From Isoperla grammatica (lineage: Eukaryota > Arthropoda > Insecta > Plecoptera > Perlodidae): DNA of 64,000 nucleotides. The notes under the pieces are model-generated. The model was not told where the DNA came from, did no database searches, and saw nothing but the letters and a program-made list of their open reading frames with translations. Shown here in pieces: positions 24,672 through 37,510 of the stretch; the stretch's first letter is position 1; each line of letters begins with the position of its first letter. Both the position numbers and the translations under genes were made by a program. The stretch is from contig OX246747.1 of assembly GCA_945910005.1 (NCBI GenBank), forward strand, positions 6,969,966 through 7,033,965, given 5' to 3'.

Positions 24672-25299
24672 ATGGCGGCGGGTGCCAGTCGTGTAGTTAG
24701 TTGGCTCCGTGTTTTATTATTATTATTTTTACTAGTAAAAGTGTCAGTTTTGCGAGTGAAAGTAGTTGAAGACCACCGGTACGTCACAGTGACATTGAAC
24801 AACTACAGAATTACAAATCAGTATCAATACCAACCCGCGGGCAGCATATTTAATATCTCAAAGTGCGAAGTGTCTGCAGTCTCGATATGCTTTAAAGCGC
24901 TGAACAGTAGGCATCGTACTACACCCCCATCTCGAGTGACCTTGGACTCGTCTAAGTCTCAGTCAGGCAAGCTGAAACTCAGCTCTCGCCGCCTGTGCGT
25001 GCCCAGCAACCCGTGGGCAACCGTGACATTCCTTCTGGTGCTTTCGGGCAACGTGGAGCTAAACCCTGGTCCAACGAACATGTCCCTATACTGCATGAAC
25101 TTGCGAAGTATCTCCGGCAGGGAGAAGTTGGCAGCATTTAACTCCCACTTTTCCGAAAACAGTCAAGCTTATGTGTTGTGTTTAACCGAAACATGGCTGC
25201 ATGAGAACATATACGACGGGGAAATACTTGACAGCAGTCAGTACAGCATACACCGAAGAGACCGGCCATCCAAAGGTCAAGCCTTGCAAGGGGTTGTAC
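24672..25299 (+). pseudogene. CR1-like LINE, N-terminal part with 2A-like peptide and start of AP endonuclease
   Basis: An ATG at 24672 opens a frame starting with a hydrophobic stretch (VSWLRVLLLLFLLVKVSVL) that looks like a signal peptide. It continues to LLVLSGNVELNPGP, whose core (25050-25073) matches the 2A-type ribosome-skipping consensus DxExNPGP except for N in place of the first D. Such 2A peptides are known at the N-terminus of some APE-type non-LTR retrotransposons. After it comes MNLRSISGREK...LTETWL, the start of an apurinic endonuclease domain. The frame is cut at 25300 by a DNA transposon, and the endonuclease resumes at 27068. Confidence 0.8.
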
Positions 25300-27067
25300 C
25301 TTAGACCATATAGGGGGGTAGACGGATAGCTCGGCTCTCTTCGTGAAGCCGAGCTGCGGCCAGGCTGCGGCAGTTCCAAGAACTAGGTCTGGGCAAAACA
25401 TTAAAGATGGTGAACTCTTGCGCCGCGTTTGGCTGTACGTCAAGAGCTGGAAAACAGTCTGGATCATCATTCCATGTAGTGTGTGTGATGGGGACCACAA
25501 CATTTACAATGTTCTTTTTTCAATTTAATTGTAAAAAGCACTAGGGCCCTATTTATTATTTCCATTAATACTAAAAGTTTGAGTATGCACAAGAAAATTG
25601 TTTATTATTTGGTCCATCCCAGTGTTGCAAATGTTAGGATCATGTGTTGCTAAATCGTGAATGGTCTAATCAATTTTTTAAGATAACTAATATCTCTGCT
25701 TACTTGGCTTATGCTTATTTAAATTTTGATAACATGCTAGTAGGGTACCCCCTACCCAGTTGTAATTTAAGAACTTCGTTCTGTTTATGAGGAATATTTC
25801 GAAAGAAGGAGACAAATATTACATTATGACGACAGTTTATTTACTGTATACAATTTATATTATAACGATGTGAATTAAAAGTGGTATATAATGAAATACA
25901 TTACTATTTACATAGTGAATGTTGTCTTGATCATTTTTCACCAAAGAACCCATGTTCTTTACAATGCTATTATTTGTATGCCCTACTAAAACCAAACAAT
26001 AACAGAGTGATTTTGTTAGTAACATCTGAAGTACCTCTCGTCTCCCTGCTAGGGTTGACATATTTGTGAAATTATGTGCTTAAAATGTGTAATACAAATC
26101 CTCTGTTACTAAAAGGTATGTATTACATTTTACTCTCTACAATAATTTACATGTTTCCAGATTGTATATTAAGTTTAGCAGCAAGCTCAGATTGAGCCTG
26201 CTTCAAATTCAATGCAATCATTCTTCATTAGAGCATGTTGGCCTAGAGCTATTAATACATTAACACGTTTTTTTTTTTTAATAACAAATTTGAAAATATA
26301 ACTGCTGTTTAGCATTAAGCCCTAGCTTAGCTTAGCTTTAACCCACTTTATACTAGGTTTGTTCATGTGGGTTTTTGGTTGAAACCCCAGGTTTTTTTGG
26401 CTGGGCAAAATTTTTACCCCCCCCCCCCCCCCACTTCTTTTCTACAGCAGCATCACTTGCATAATAGGCCTACCATTTGCACCTTTACTGAATATTTTTA
26501 ATGTAACAAAATTCCATTCTTAATTCTTTCTATTATTACCCTTTCATCCCAAGTGCAAAAGGTTCCATATTATGTCATCCTGGGTTTTCGATTGATTTTG
26601 TATTTTTCAGTTTCCCTGTAATCTGTATACATAGACCTGTTCCAATTTCTTCTTCAGAAAACATTTTCTTTCCGGATATAAAAATATATAGTAGGCATGC
26701 GAGGCTTTGAATGTTGGGGTTGGGGTTTGAAGGTGTTAATCTGGCATATTCCCACGTAACACAAAGAAATAAATTTCTATCGGAATAACGTTAAAATACA
26801 TTAAGAACTTCCTTGACTTGGTGTCCCAAAGCATAAATATGCATGAATATATTTTTTTAAATCACCACATTCTTTAAAGTAATGAGATATTCCTACTTAA
26901 AATACGCGAAATTACTGTACGTTTCAACGCCACTACGCGCTTTTTGCCCAGACCGACTTCCGAGAATCGCTCCCTCTCTCTCACTCCTTTTGTTCTCAGC
27001 TCGGCTTCAACCGCTGCAACGGCAGGTATAGGCGCGCACTCTGTCCACCCCCCCTATATGGTATAAG
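25300..27067. mobile_element. 1.77-kb P-like DNA transposon inserted in the LINE
   Basis: Terminal inverted repeats: left CTTAGACCATATAGGGGGG, right (reverse complement) CTTATACCATATAGGGGGG. They continue imperfectly for about 10 bases more. The target GGTTGTAC is duplicated exactly at 25292-25299 and 27068-27075, an 8-bp duplication as in P or hAT elements. With the THAP remnant inside, P superfamily is the better guess. The rest is AT-rich and non-coding, so this is an internally deleted, non-autonomous copy. A C-run lies at 26419-26432. Confidence 0.85.
25407..25475 (+). pseudogene. THAP zinc-finger start (P-element transposase remnant)
   Basis: ATG at 25407 gives MVNSCAAFGCTSRAGKQSG, then SSFH. 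This matches the start of THAP DNA-binding domains (CxxxxC then FH.FP). The next bases, GTAGTGTGTG, could be an intron donor, but no later THAP residues or transposase catalytic region are visible. It is most likely the surviving first exon of the transposase. Confidence 0.65.
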
Positions 27068-29352
27068 GGTTGTACGTGCCTGGGGCGGTGTTATGATAGC
27101 AGTGAACAGCAATTTCGTAGTGCGCAAAGTGGACGTGCCCGGCAATTCCGCGTGTGAACTGGTGTGGGTGGAAATTACAGTTACGGCAAAGCGAAGTATG
27201 TTTGTCGGTTGTGCATATCTTCCGCCTAAACCATCGACAAGCCTGCTGGACAGTTTTCAACAATCGGTGGCTCAAATTCAAACCATGGCTCGCGCGCAAG
27301 ACGCCATTGTATTGTGTGGTGATTTCAACTTTCCGGACATAAGTTGGCAACCCTGCCCTCTCAGCCCATCCACGATGCTCCCTAGTGTTCTCGGAAATAC
27401 CAATGCAGACGCCGCTTTGGAGTTCATTGATGTGTTAAATGAGCTCGACCTTCACCAACGGGTTCCATTCACAACAAGAGGGGGTAATTTTCTAGACTTA
27501 TTGTTTACAAACACTGAAGATATATCTGTCGCTGTAACATTGGCCGAGCCAGCTGTCATCTCCGATCACATGGCTTTTCAAAGCGAAATCTCTTGACCCA
27601 AAGCAGTCAGTTATTCCTATCAAAAAGCGAAGAAACAACAGAACACTATCTCTAATTGGAACAAAGCAAATTTCAACGAACTGAACTTCTCTTTGTCAAA
27701 CTGTGACTGGTCATTAATGGACCATGCCACCACTGCAGACAATATGTGCGATATTTTCTACGATCTCTTAAACAAGTGCATAGCTGACACTGTCCCCAAA
27801 GTTAGAGTAAACCCTGAAAAATATCCAGCCTGGTTTGACAGGGAAGTGATTGCAGCACTAAAAGACAAGAATCGCTCCTGCAGGCGCTGGTGCCAGACAA
27901 AAGAACCTTACCATAGAGAAATAACCTAACCATAAAATCGAGTTTCAAGTCAAGAGAACAGCGTTTAAAAAACTTCAACAATCTAAGAATAAACAATACA
28001 TACAAAAAGTAGATTCGCAAGTTGCGAAAAACCCAAATCTTCTGTGGGGATACATAAGGAGAAAAACAAAATCAAGAAGAATACCTGTTGGAGTGGAATA
28101 TAACATGAAAAAATCAACCTCAATCGACATGTGCTGTGAATTATTTTTGGGTATTTCTATACAACATATCTCCCTAAGTCAAGCGGAAGTGAAGCTCTTC
28201 CTCCTGCCCCACAGTACGGTGACGAAAACCTGTCCTCGTTTCAGATCTCTCAAAACGAGGTTGAAGTTGGCCTACAAAACCTCGTCAACAACAAATCACC
28301 TGGGCCGGACGAAATTCCAACCCGAGTGTTTAAACAATGCCGCAAATCAATAGCTTTACCTCTCTCTAAACTTTCAATAAAGCTATTCAAACTGGAACGT
28401 TTCCCGCTCGATGGAAGATGGCAAATGTCACTCCAGTCCTAAAGAAAGGTAGCCGTTATAACGTGTCAAATTACAGACCCATATCACTTCTCTCTATATT
28501 ATCCAAAGTATTTGAAAAATTAGTTGATGCCCGTCTCTACAAACACGTGTCCAGACATATTGCCCCAGAGCAACATGGCTTTGTTAAACACCGATCAACC
28601 ATTTCAAATCTCTCAGAATACACGGTAGACATATCCAATAGTTTCAACAATAAGACCCAATTAGATTCTGTGTACACAGACTTTTCAAAAGCGTTCGATA
28701 GTGTAGACCACCGCTTACTGCTCCATAAGCTATCTGGATTTGGGATATGTGTCAAGCTGTTGAGTCTTATGACGAGTTATCTAGATGGTAGAACTCAGCG
28801 TGTCGTCGTAGATGGATTCTCGTCGAAGACTGTATACGTGACCTCCGGCGTTCCACAAGGATCGATCCTAGGACCTTTGTTTTTTACACTTTATGTTTAT
28901 GACATACCGAAATGTTTCACGACATCTAAATGCCTTATGTACGCAGATGATCTGAAAATTTACCGACCAATAAACATCTTAGGGACATCTTAGGGAATGT
29001 GTAGAGTTACAAAGAGCCTTGGACAGGCTTGCTTTGTGGTGCCGTACTTGGAAACTCTGTTTAAATGTACCAAAATGCAACGCTATAACTTTTACCAACA
29101 AAATAAAGCATATAGTCACTTTTGCATACTCGATAGACGACATAAACGTTAGCAGGGTGCAAACGGTTCTAGATCTCGGCGTTCGTATCTCAAGTGATAT
29201 GTCATTCAGCAAGCACTTTGATAGCATAACTCCCAGAGCCTTCAAGTTACTAGGCCTAATGAAACGAAATTGTTTCAAAGTGTTTGCTGAATCGACTAAT
29301 CGGTTGTTATATGCTACTATTGTTAGGGAACTTGCACTTAACTTTCTAATGT
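27068..29352 (+). pseudogene. CR1-like LINE, rest of endonuclease and reverse transcriptase (decayed)
   Basis: The AP endonuclease resumes at 27068 after the transposon. It shows ILCGDFNFPDI-like and SDH motifs (VLCGDFNFPDISW, AVISDHMAF), then a stop at 27594. Linker fragments lie at 27693-27929 and 28093-28353 in shifted frames. Reverse transcriptase follows at 28418-28990 with NYRPISLLSILSKVFEKL, DFSKAFDSVDH, GVPQGSILGPL and YADD (28940-28951). A thumb-like part runs at 29019-29352. Several stops and frameshifts make it non-functional. The clade call (CR1/L2-like) rests on overall motif style and the 2A peptide. Confidence 0.85.
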
Positions 29353-29580
29353 GATTTTTAAAATCTGTACACGATATTAACTGATATTATGTCTTTACAA
29401 TTTAAAAATCGAGTCATTCTACCCCTCAAAATAATAGTTTTAGTTGCGTTCACTCTTTTGGCGCGAAAAAACGGCCGCCGCCATGATGAATCGCTAGTGA
29501 CGTTACATGATAGTAGTCTGCCGGTGTCGCGCAGTCGACTGCACGCGTTCGCCCACACCGCTCATCGAACATTGTGCACT

Positions 29581-29718
29581 ATGGAGACTAAAACATCTTC
29601 TGGCGCTTATAAGTGGTGCATAGTACCCATGTGTACTAACACAAGTGTAAAGACTCCAGAGAAGATTATTATTGTGTATTTATCAACAACGGGGACGAAC
29701 CCCACAAGTGTGATATAA
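29581..29718 (+). pseudogene. THAP-type zinc-finger fragment
   Basis: ATG at 29581 opens METKTSSGAYKWCIVPMCTN then TSVKTPEK. The CxVPxC.NTS..TP.K pattern is a THAP N-terminus seen in transposon-derived and host proteins. The frame ends at 29718 without the downstream C..H and AVPTF parts. It is either a first exon or a remnant; the GC-rich upstream (29460-29580) could be a promoter, but this is unproven. Confidence 0.5.
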
Positions 29719-29818
29719 TATATACCTACTAGACTACAGAACATGATAGAAAGAAAACAGTCATTGAACAAAATAAGATACAAAAACACATAGTAAATAA
29801 AACGTGGACAAGTGAGTA

Positions 29819-29990
29819 AATGTGTGTGTGTGCGCGTGTGCGTGTGCGTCTGCGTGTGCGTGTGCGTGTGCGTGTGCGTGTGTGTGTGCGTGTGCGTGTG
29901 CGTGTGCGTGTTCTGAGTGTATGCGTGAGAGTGTGTGTTTGTGCGTGTGCATGTGCGTGTGCGTGTGTTGTGAGTGTATGTGTGAGCGTG
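29819..29990. repeat. (TGTGCG)/(TG)n microsatellite
   Basis: A TG- and CG-rich alternating purine-pyrimidine tract of about 150 bp. Confidence 0.9.
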
Positions 29991-30335
29991 AAGAATTGTT
30001 TGTGGGTTTACACGTTGAGCAACCCTGTTTGCAAGTTATACATCTTAAAAATTATGTTTTTAAAAGCACTTAGTTCTAAATGGTGGATGTCAATGTCATC
30101 TTGCTTCTTGACTGCAGCGTTATAAGTGCACATAAGCCTATTTAAACATGAGTATTTTTATAAACATCTATTCTACACTAAGGAGTCAGGAACACGTCAC
30201 GATTCCGGGTATTTTTGTTGGGTACACGGAAATTAAAATCACTGATTACATTTATATCTACCATACCACGTAAGATTTTGAACAAGTATATCAGGTCTGT
30301 GATTGTTCGCCTATCTTCCAACGTATTGATGTTGT

Positions 30336-30977
30336 CAGTGGCGTAACTAGGAATTATTTCGGGGGGGTTATTAGGGAAAAGTGAGATGAGGGGACTGAAA
30401 GGGGTCTGGGGCGAAGCCCCAGCCGCCGGAGGCCATCTCGCCGAAGGCGAAATTTTTTTTCACTTCTATAATTATTTCGTGCCTTTTAGACTCAAAAGAA
30501 TACTACTCGAACCAAGGTATTAATTATAGTTCTAAATAAGAATTGCATGGAAATTGTGTTTTTAATGTTTTATGGTTGTCCAATAAAATTTCAACATAAA
30601 GTGAAACATTGTGGTCACAAGTCACATACGTCATTTAAATTTAAATTCACAGACCGTGATATTGTAATATTAGATTAATGCATTTTTATTTATATGTACC
30701 TTCACTTTTACTGGTTCAAGCGAAAGGTATATTAGTTGTAGATGAACACATAAATAATATAATTGAATTATTGAAAGAAATTATATATCTTGTCTAAGTG
30801 AAGTGGTATGATAAATATAATGAAAATGTTGTTTGTTGCGATTGTTATACACTGAAGTGGTTTAAGGATCTTACAAAATAGTATTAAGTAAATGTAGTAT
30901 TAAGTAAAATCATTCTCGATGTAGTTTCGGGGGAGGTTTAAACCCCCCAAACCCCCCCCCCCTTAGTTACGCCACTG
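30336..30977. mobile_element. Non-autonomous hAT element, 642 bp
   Basis: Starts CAGTGGCGTAACTAGG and ends with the near reverse complement CTTAGTTACGCCACTG. The 8-bp target GATGTTGT is duplicated exactly at 30328-30335 and 30978-30985. The TIR sequence and TSD length are classic for hAT. The interior includes GGGGCGAAGCCCCAGCC (a small hairpin) and otherwise AT-rich DNA with no transposase. Confidence 0.92.
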
Positions 30978-31560
30978 GATGTTGTTTTCACGGTTTGTTT
31001 TCCAAAAAACAATAAACGACAATGACAGTGGTTGGAAGCAGCGAGACGAGATGTCAGTAAGAACCCTATATCAATGACATCGATGTTGTTTTGCTGCCAA
31101 GATCATTTCAATGTGTTTTATTTTAGATTAGATAATGAACTCAGTCTAGGGATTGGAAGGATAAACGTTTAAGCGTGTAGTGGTGGGTTAGAGGTTATTA
31201 AATTTGTCACAGGGTTAGCAACTGTAATCACAGTATAATGTGCTGTAATTCAAGTTTTAAATAAATAAAGAGGAATATATTAAAAATTGTGATTTAACAT
31301 CTGCTTGATCCATAAACTAAGTATTGTTTACATTCACAATGTTTTGGGGGGGCATCTGTAGGGAGGGGGGGAGGGGGAAGTGTCCATGACCCTCATTCAT
31401 CCAAGCTCTCGACTATCAACAAGACTTCAAGTGTCTTCTTTGCAGCTGTGAGGGAGTACAAGGTCAAGGGATCATTTAAGAAGTGTTGGGACTACTAAAC
31501 CAGCTCGATATCGTCACGAAATCTCCCTTTCAAAATGCCACTCAATACGACTTGGAATTT

Positions 31561-31595
<35 letters not shown>

Positions 31596-31930
31596 CGTAT
31601 TACTATGTACATATTTTACATATTATTTAGTATTACAAAATCAATCATGATGGGATTTGGTTTGGACTTCGGAGATAAATAATTAACAAATCGGAATAAT
31701 GACGACAAAATTAATGTATGTATTGTAAGGCACATTGTATTTTATATATAATTTTTTATTGTATAAAATAAATATGATCGTGAGTATAAAAACAACAAAT
31801 TATGTGGTAAGACACTAGGCTAAAAGAAGTCAAGAAAATATGTGTGACGGGCATTATTCTTCACATCCCGTAACTCCGCTCCAGTGAAGTGATCATTTCC
31901 CGCAAAGAAATTCGCCACCATAAAACCATC
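30978..31930. other. No gene; poly-G run before assembly gap
   Basis: AT-rich DNA with no recognised coding region. A 34-base G homopolymer lies at 31562-31595, and G-rich tracts near 31345-31380. These could form G-quadruplexes or be assembly-sensitive. Confidence 0.5.
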
Positions 31931-32130
31931 NNNNNNNNNNNNNNNNNNNNNNNNNNNNNNNNNNNNNNNNNNNNNNNNNNNNNNNNNNNNNNNNNNNNNN
32001 NNNNNNNNNNNNNNNNNNNNNNNNNNNNNNNNNNNNNNNNNNNNNNNNNNNNNNNNNNNNNNNNNNNNNNNNNNNNNNNNNNNNNNNNNNNNNNNNNNNN
32101 NNNNNNNNNNNNNNNNNNNNNNNNNNNNNN
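31931..32130. other. Assembly gap (200 N)
   Basis: Exactly 200 unresolved bases immediately before a long TTA microsatellite, suggesting that the repeat defeated assembly. The real gap size is unknown. Confidence 0.99.
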
Positions 32131-33376
<1,246 letters not shown>

Positions 33377-33399
33377 GATAAAATGTATAAACAACTCAC

Positions 33400-33718
33400 A
33401 TCACATTCAATTGATTAATTCCTTCTTTTCATGCTGCAATTTATTGTTATTATCACTATTATTATTGTTTGTATTTAGAATTAGTATTACTACCATAGTT
33501 ATTATATATACGTTCTGCTTTTCATGTATCACACTTACTTTTGTCATTTTTGGATTATTATTAACATACATTATTTATTATTCAGCCCACACACGAGGTG
33601 TGACCCTATGTGGGCTTCTTTTCATTTATATAGTGTAACTGAATTTTGTATTATTTGTACCTGTATTATTTTTTTGAAAAGAATAAAATAAAAATTGAAT
33701 TGAATTGAATTGAATTGA
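33400..33718 (+). mobile_element. 3' tail of a LINE
   Basis: A hairpin AGCCCACACACGAGGTGTG / CCCTATGTGGGCTT around 33583-33617 is followed by AATAAAATAAA (33683 on) and a short (TTGAA)n tail to about 33718. A 3' hairpin plus a short tandem tail is typical of CR1/L2-type LINE ends. The Jockey-like copy begins immediately after. Confidence 0.6.
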
Positions 33719-33719
33719 A

Positions 33720-34637
33720 GCTAAAAAACTTAAAGCCATTCAGAAGTTATGCTACTCGCATGTTGAGATTGAAAAGTTCGTTGCACCTGGGGGCCCCCCC
33801 CAGTGCTACCGCTGCCAGAAGTTCGGGCATGTAGCTAGGCATTGCACCAATCGCTTCAAATGTGTCAAGTGTGGTGCTGGGCACGCTACGGCGGTATGCT
33901 CAAAGGCCAGAGATGAAGATCCTGTGTGCGCCAATTGTAAGGGCAGCCATACTTCCAATTGGAGAGGGTGCCCCTCCTACATAGAAGCAAAAGCCAGACA
34001 GCATGGGCTAACCAAAAACGCGGAAAACCGCGGTCATAAGAATAGGAATAATGGACCTATAAACCCTAAGTTTAAAGATGCACCACTGCCTAGGAGCAAT
34101 GTATGGTTTAACCGTAACATTCAGCAGGCAGGCACAAGTGACTACCACGGCAATGACTACCCTCCTTTAAGGAGCACAAACCAGATAGTTCCTGAAAGGA
34201 TGAATGAGGCCAGGACCTCCATCGCCAGTAGCAAAAGAAATCAGGCAAAACGTAAGGCAAAGACCAGGGCCTACGAGTTTGACAGCGAGTGCTCCACAGG
34301 GAGCTCCACTACAGATGAGGAAAATGAGGAGGATGTGTCCCCCCCACCTAAAAGGCGCAGCAAACCGCATAGTGTGCACAAACAGGCGAAGCCAGGCGAA
34401 CCGATGCCCTCAACGGCTAGAACTAGTGAGGAGCCTGGTAGTAGTAGCAGTAATGCCACAGACAATGCTACTGCTGAGACCTTTAACGCTGACTCTGTGA
34501 AGGTTTGGGCAGAGCGCCTTCTACGAGCACTTTGTGACGCGAAAAACAATCAAGACCGACTCGAAATTATTATGTCAATGGCGATGCCACTCTTCATAGT
34601 AAAGTCATGTTTAAACCAAAATGGCGGCAAACCATAA
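33720..34637 (+). pseudogene. Jockey-like LINE ORF1 (gag-like, three zinc knuckles), 5' truncated
   Basis: The frame, read from 33720 without an in-frame start, gives AIQKLCYSHVEIEKF, then three CCHC-type knuckles: CYRCQKFGHVARHC, CVKCGAGHATAVC and CANCKGSHTSNWRGC. This arrangement is that of Jockey-clade ORF1 proteins, which bind the element RNA. An acidic Ser-rich middle and a basic region (PPPKRRSKPH) follow, then a C-terminal hydrophobic end. It stops at 34635-34637 and overlaps the ORF2 start (ATG 34621) by 17 bases, consistent with coupled translation. The start is missing because the copy is 5' truncated. Confidence 0.85.
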
Positions 34638-36536
34638 ACAAAGGACACACAACATCAATATATTGGCATGGAATGCAAATTCTTTGTCGGGGAAAAGGGA
34701 CGAGTTGTTTCACTACATGAAAACAAATCAGATCCACATATGCCTGATTAGTGAAACTTTCCTGAAACCTAATACCTCATTCAATCTCCATAAATATGCC
34801 TGCATAAGAAAAGACCGAGCAACCGCCGGTGGAGGCACAGCTATTTTAATTCGCAAGGACATACAGTACCAGGAATGCCCGATTGGATCCCTCGATTCCC
34901 TTGAGGCATCAGCGGCTATTGTACAAACGACTTACGGACCCCCCTCCATGGCAAAACTGGCATGGCCTTTAGCGACGCTGACAAGGCAGAGGTCATGGCA
35001 GACACATTGGAAAGTACTTTCACCCCTAATGAGGAGCCCTCTTCCATATTTCATATGGAACTCGTTGATGAGGGACTTGAGAAGTTCTTCCACACGCATT
35101 GGAATCCTAAAATTGGTCCAGAGGCAATTGTCTCCCCGGCCGAAGTATTGAGACATATTTTTACCTTTAAGAACAAAAATGCCCCAGGTTTCGATGAGAT
35201 TCCTAATGCGGCATTTAAAAATCTCCCCAAACCAGCGGTTGTGCTCCTTGCTAATATTTTTAATGCTATGACGAGGGAGGGCTACTTCTCAGTCATCCTT
35301 AAAACTTCCAAGGTGATCCTTTTCCCTAAGCCCGGGAAGGACCCTATGTTCCCTCAGAACAACAGGCCAATCAGCCTGTTGACTGGCCTCTCCAAGCTAT
35401 AAGAGAAGATCATCTATGCCCGGTTGCTCAAGCACGTAGATGATGAAAACATCCTGGTAAATGAACAGTTTGGGTTTCGCAGGGGTCACTCCACTGTCCA
35501 ACAGGTGGTTCGTGTTGCCGAACACATTATAGACGGCTTCAATTCAAACAGGGTAACGGCTGCAGTTTTCCTGGATATCGCCCAAGCCTTTGACAAAGTC
35601 TGGCATGAAGGACTGATTTTTAAACTGATAAAACTCAACTTTCCCCCGTATTTGATACACCTACTCAGGTCGTATCTACAGGAGAGAACTTTTAGAGTAG
35701 CTGTAGGTAATGCTCTATCTGAGCTAAAACCAATTGAAGCAGGAGTCCCCCAAGGATCAATCCTGGGGCCGCTACTTTTCTGCCTGTTCATAAACGACTT
35801 ACCTCAAATGGATGGCGTCTTTTATGCGCTGTACGCCGATGACACGGCTCTTCTGGTACGCTCTTGGAGGGCCCATCTAGCCTTTGATAAGCTTCAAGCT
35901 GCCCTTGATAAACTAGAAAGATGGTTCACTAAATGGAGAGTTAAGGTTAATGTCTCCAAGAGCGTGACAGTCCTTTTTACAAGAAAGAAAAAACGCATCG
36001 TCACAAATCACCAAGACTTAATCTTCTTTGATGAAGTGATAGATGAAAATAAGCAGGCCAAGTACTTGGGGGTACTGCTGGACAGCAAGCTGACCTGGAG
36101 GCCGCATATAAAATACACTGCAGACAAGGCAAACGCGCGTCTAGCACAGCTATATCCCATTCTCAGGGCGAGCAGTGGAATCAGCACTGAGAATGCTTGT
36201 ACCATCTACCACTCGCTCATCAAACCAGTCCTGCTATATGCGTCCCCGGTCTCAGCTGCTGCAGCAGTGTCTAACTTAAAGAGTCTGCAGGCTGTACAAA
36301 GCAAAGCTCTCAGAATTGCTACCAAATCTCCCTGGTTTGTATCTAACAAACTCATTCACAAAAACACCAGCACGAAGTTCCTGAGGGAGACTCTGAAAGA
36401 GCACTCATGTAGATTCTTTGCACAGGCCAAAGGTCATACAAATCAGCTTATTGCAAGCATAGGCACCAGTGTTGGTGCTTTTAAAAGAAAATATAGATTG
36501 CCAGTGGAAGCCCTGGGCACCCTGGGCTCTAGTTAG
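34621..36536 (+). pseudogene. Jockey-like LINE ORF2 (endonuclease and reverse transcriptase), broken
   Basis: ORF2 begins with endonuclease-like INILAWNANSLSGKRDEL, LISETFL and GGGTAILIRKD. Near 34945-34965 the sequence jumps to the pre-RT region in another frame, so the C-terminal endonuclease appears deleted. RT then runs from about 34962 to 36536 with PGFDEIPN, NNRPISLLTGLSKL, FLDIAQAFDKVWH, GVPQGSILGPLLF and YADD (35832-35843), and ends with the usual thumb region (KYLGVLLDSKLTW). One in-frame stop, TAA at 35400-35402, lies between SLLTGLSKL and EKIIYARLLKHV. Otherwise the RT is intact, so the copy is relatively young. Confidence 0.9.
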
Positions 36537-37290
36537 ACTAGTAAGTGTTCTTTTACTTAACCACTTCTTGGCGGAAATTCTGTAGCTGGTAGGAAACCTT
36601 GACGCTGGCGTGACTATCGTTAGTATGCCAATGGCATATCTCTAATTATTTAGTTGTATGACATGCCCGTTAGAGGCTACTCTCTTTCCTTGACTCTTTG
36701 CTTTCTGTAGCAATAACATCTAGTTCTTAGGTTTTTTGACTAGCCGGCATGCGCAAGGTGCATGCTGGTTATTGCTGTCTTGACGGTGGGCATGGCTCTG
36801 TCCATACCCCACAATGTTTTATTAGTCTTTAATTGCTTTTGAGTAAGTAGGTTACGGTTAGCCTTCTACTGTATTATTCTAGATTAGAATTTTTATCGGA
36901 TCATGAGACAATGGTAGATTTGCTCAAAAACAGTCAGGCCTAAACTGTCATGAATTTTAAATAGTAGACACCCTATAGAGAATTATCACATTTGGCATAG
37001 GTATAGAAATAGAGCTGCCTCGGCATGCTCAGGCCAATTCTGTAGTGTACCCACTTGTCATTTGTTTTTGGTTACTCGAGGAAGACACACGCGTTAAGGA
37101 TATCGGGAAGTGCGGTAAAGTGACAAGTGAAGTGGACAAGTGAAGTGGACCCTGTTAATTGTGGTTGCTGTGCCAGTGGTTCCCGCGTCGGCAGTATGGA
37201 TATGCCAGGAGATTAATGTGAGTACATTTGTTGTTCGATCCTCTTTTCTTTCTTATTATCTGCATTGGTGTTTATAAATGTGGAGGGCCA
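36537..37290. other. Jockey 3' flank, no gene recognised
   Basis: Probably LINE 3' UTR followed by unrelated DNA. AAGTGAAGTGGAC is duplicated near 37124-37150. A possible splice donor AAT|GTGAGTAC at 37216 follows a short open stretch, but its phase does not match the zinc-finger exon at 39753. Confidence 0.4.
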
Positions 37291-37510
37291 GACACGGCGG
37301 TACCGTTAGAGAGCGCGTTGTTAACCCGCGGTTTTTCCCGTTGGAAAAAGGAAGCCCAATTTGTTTTTCCAGGTGTACAAATGTAGAAATAAACGTTTTA
37401 GACTCGGCGGTACCGTTAGAGAGCGCGTTGTTTACCCGCGTTTTTTCCCGTTGGAAAAAGGAAGCCCAAATTGTTTTTCCAGGTGTACAAATGTAGAAAT
37501 AAACGTTTTA
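37291..37510. repeat. Two copies of a 110-bp unit
   Basis: GACNCGGCGGTACCGTTAGA begins at 37291 and 37401. Both copies hold the segment AGAGCGCGTTGTTTACCCGC with minor changes and end in the CAGGTGTACAAATGTAG block that also starts the adjacent satellite monomer. Confidence 0.85.

Noticed and set aside
29820..30125. Cys/Val/Arg-rich ORFs
   Set aside because: Translation of a TG/CG microsatellite in several frames.
37216..37225. First exon of the zinc-finger gene ending at a GTGAGTAC donor
   Set aside because: Phase does not match the exon at 39753, and the in-frame option contains a stop.
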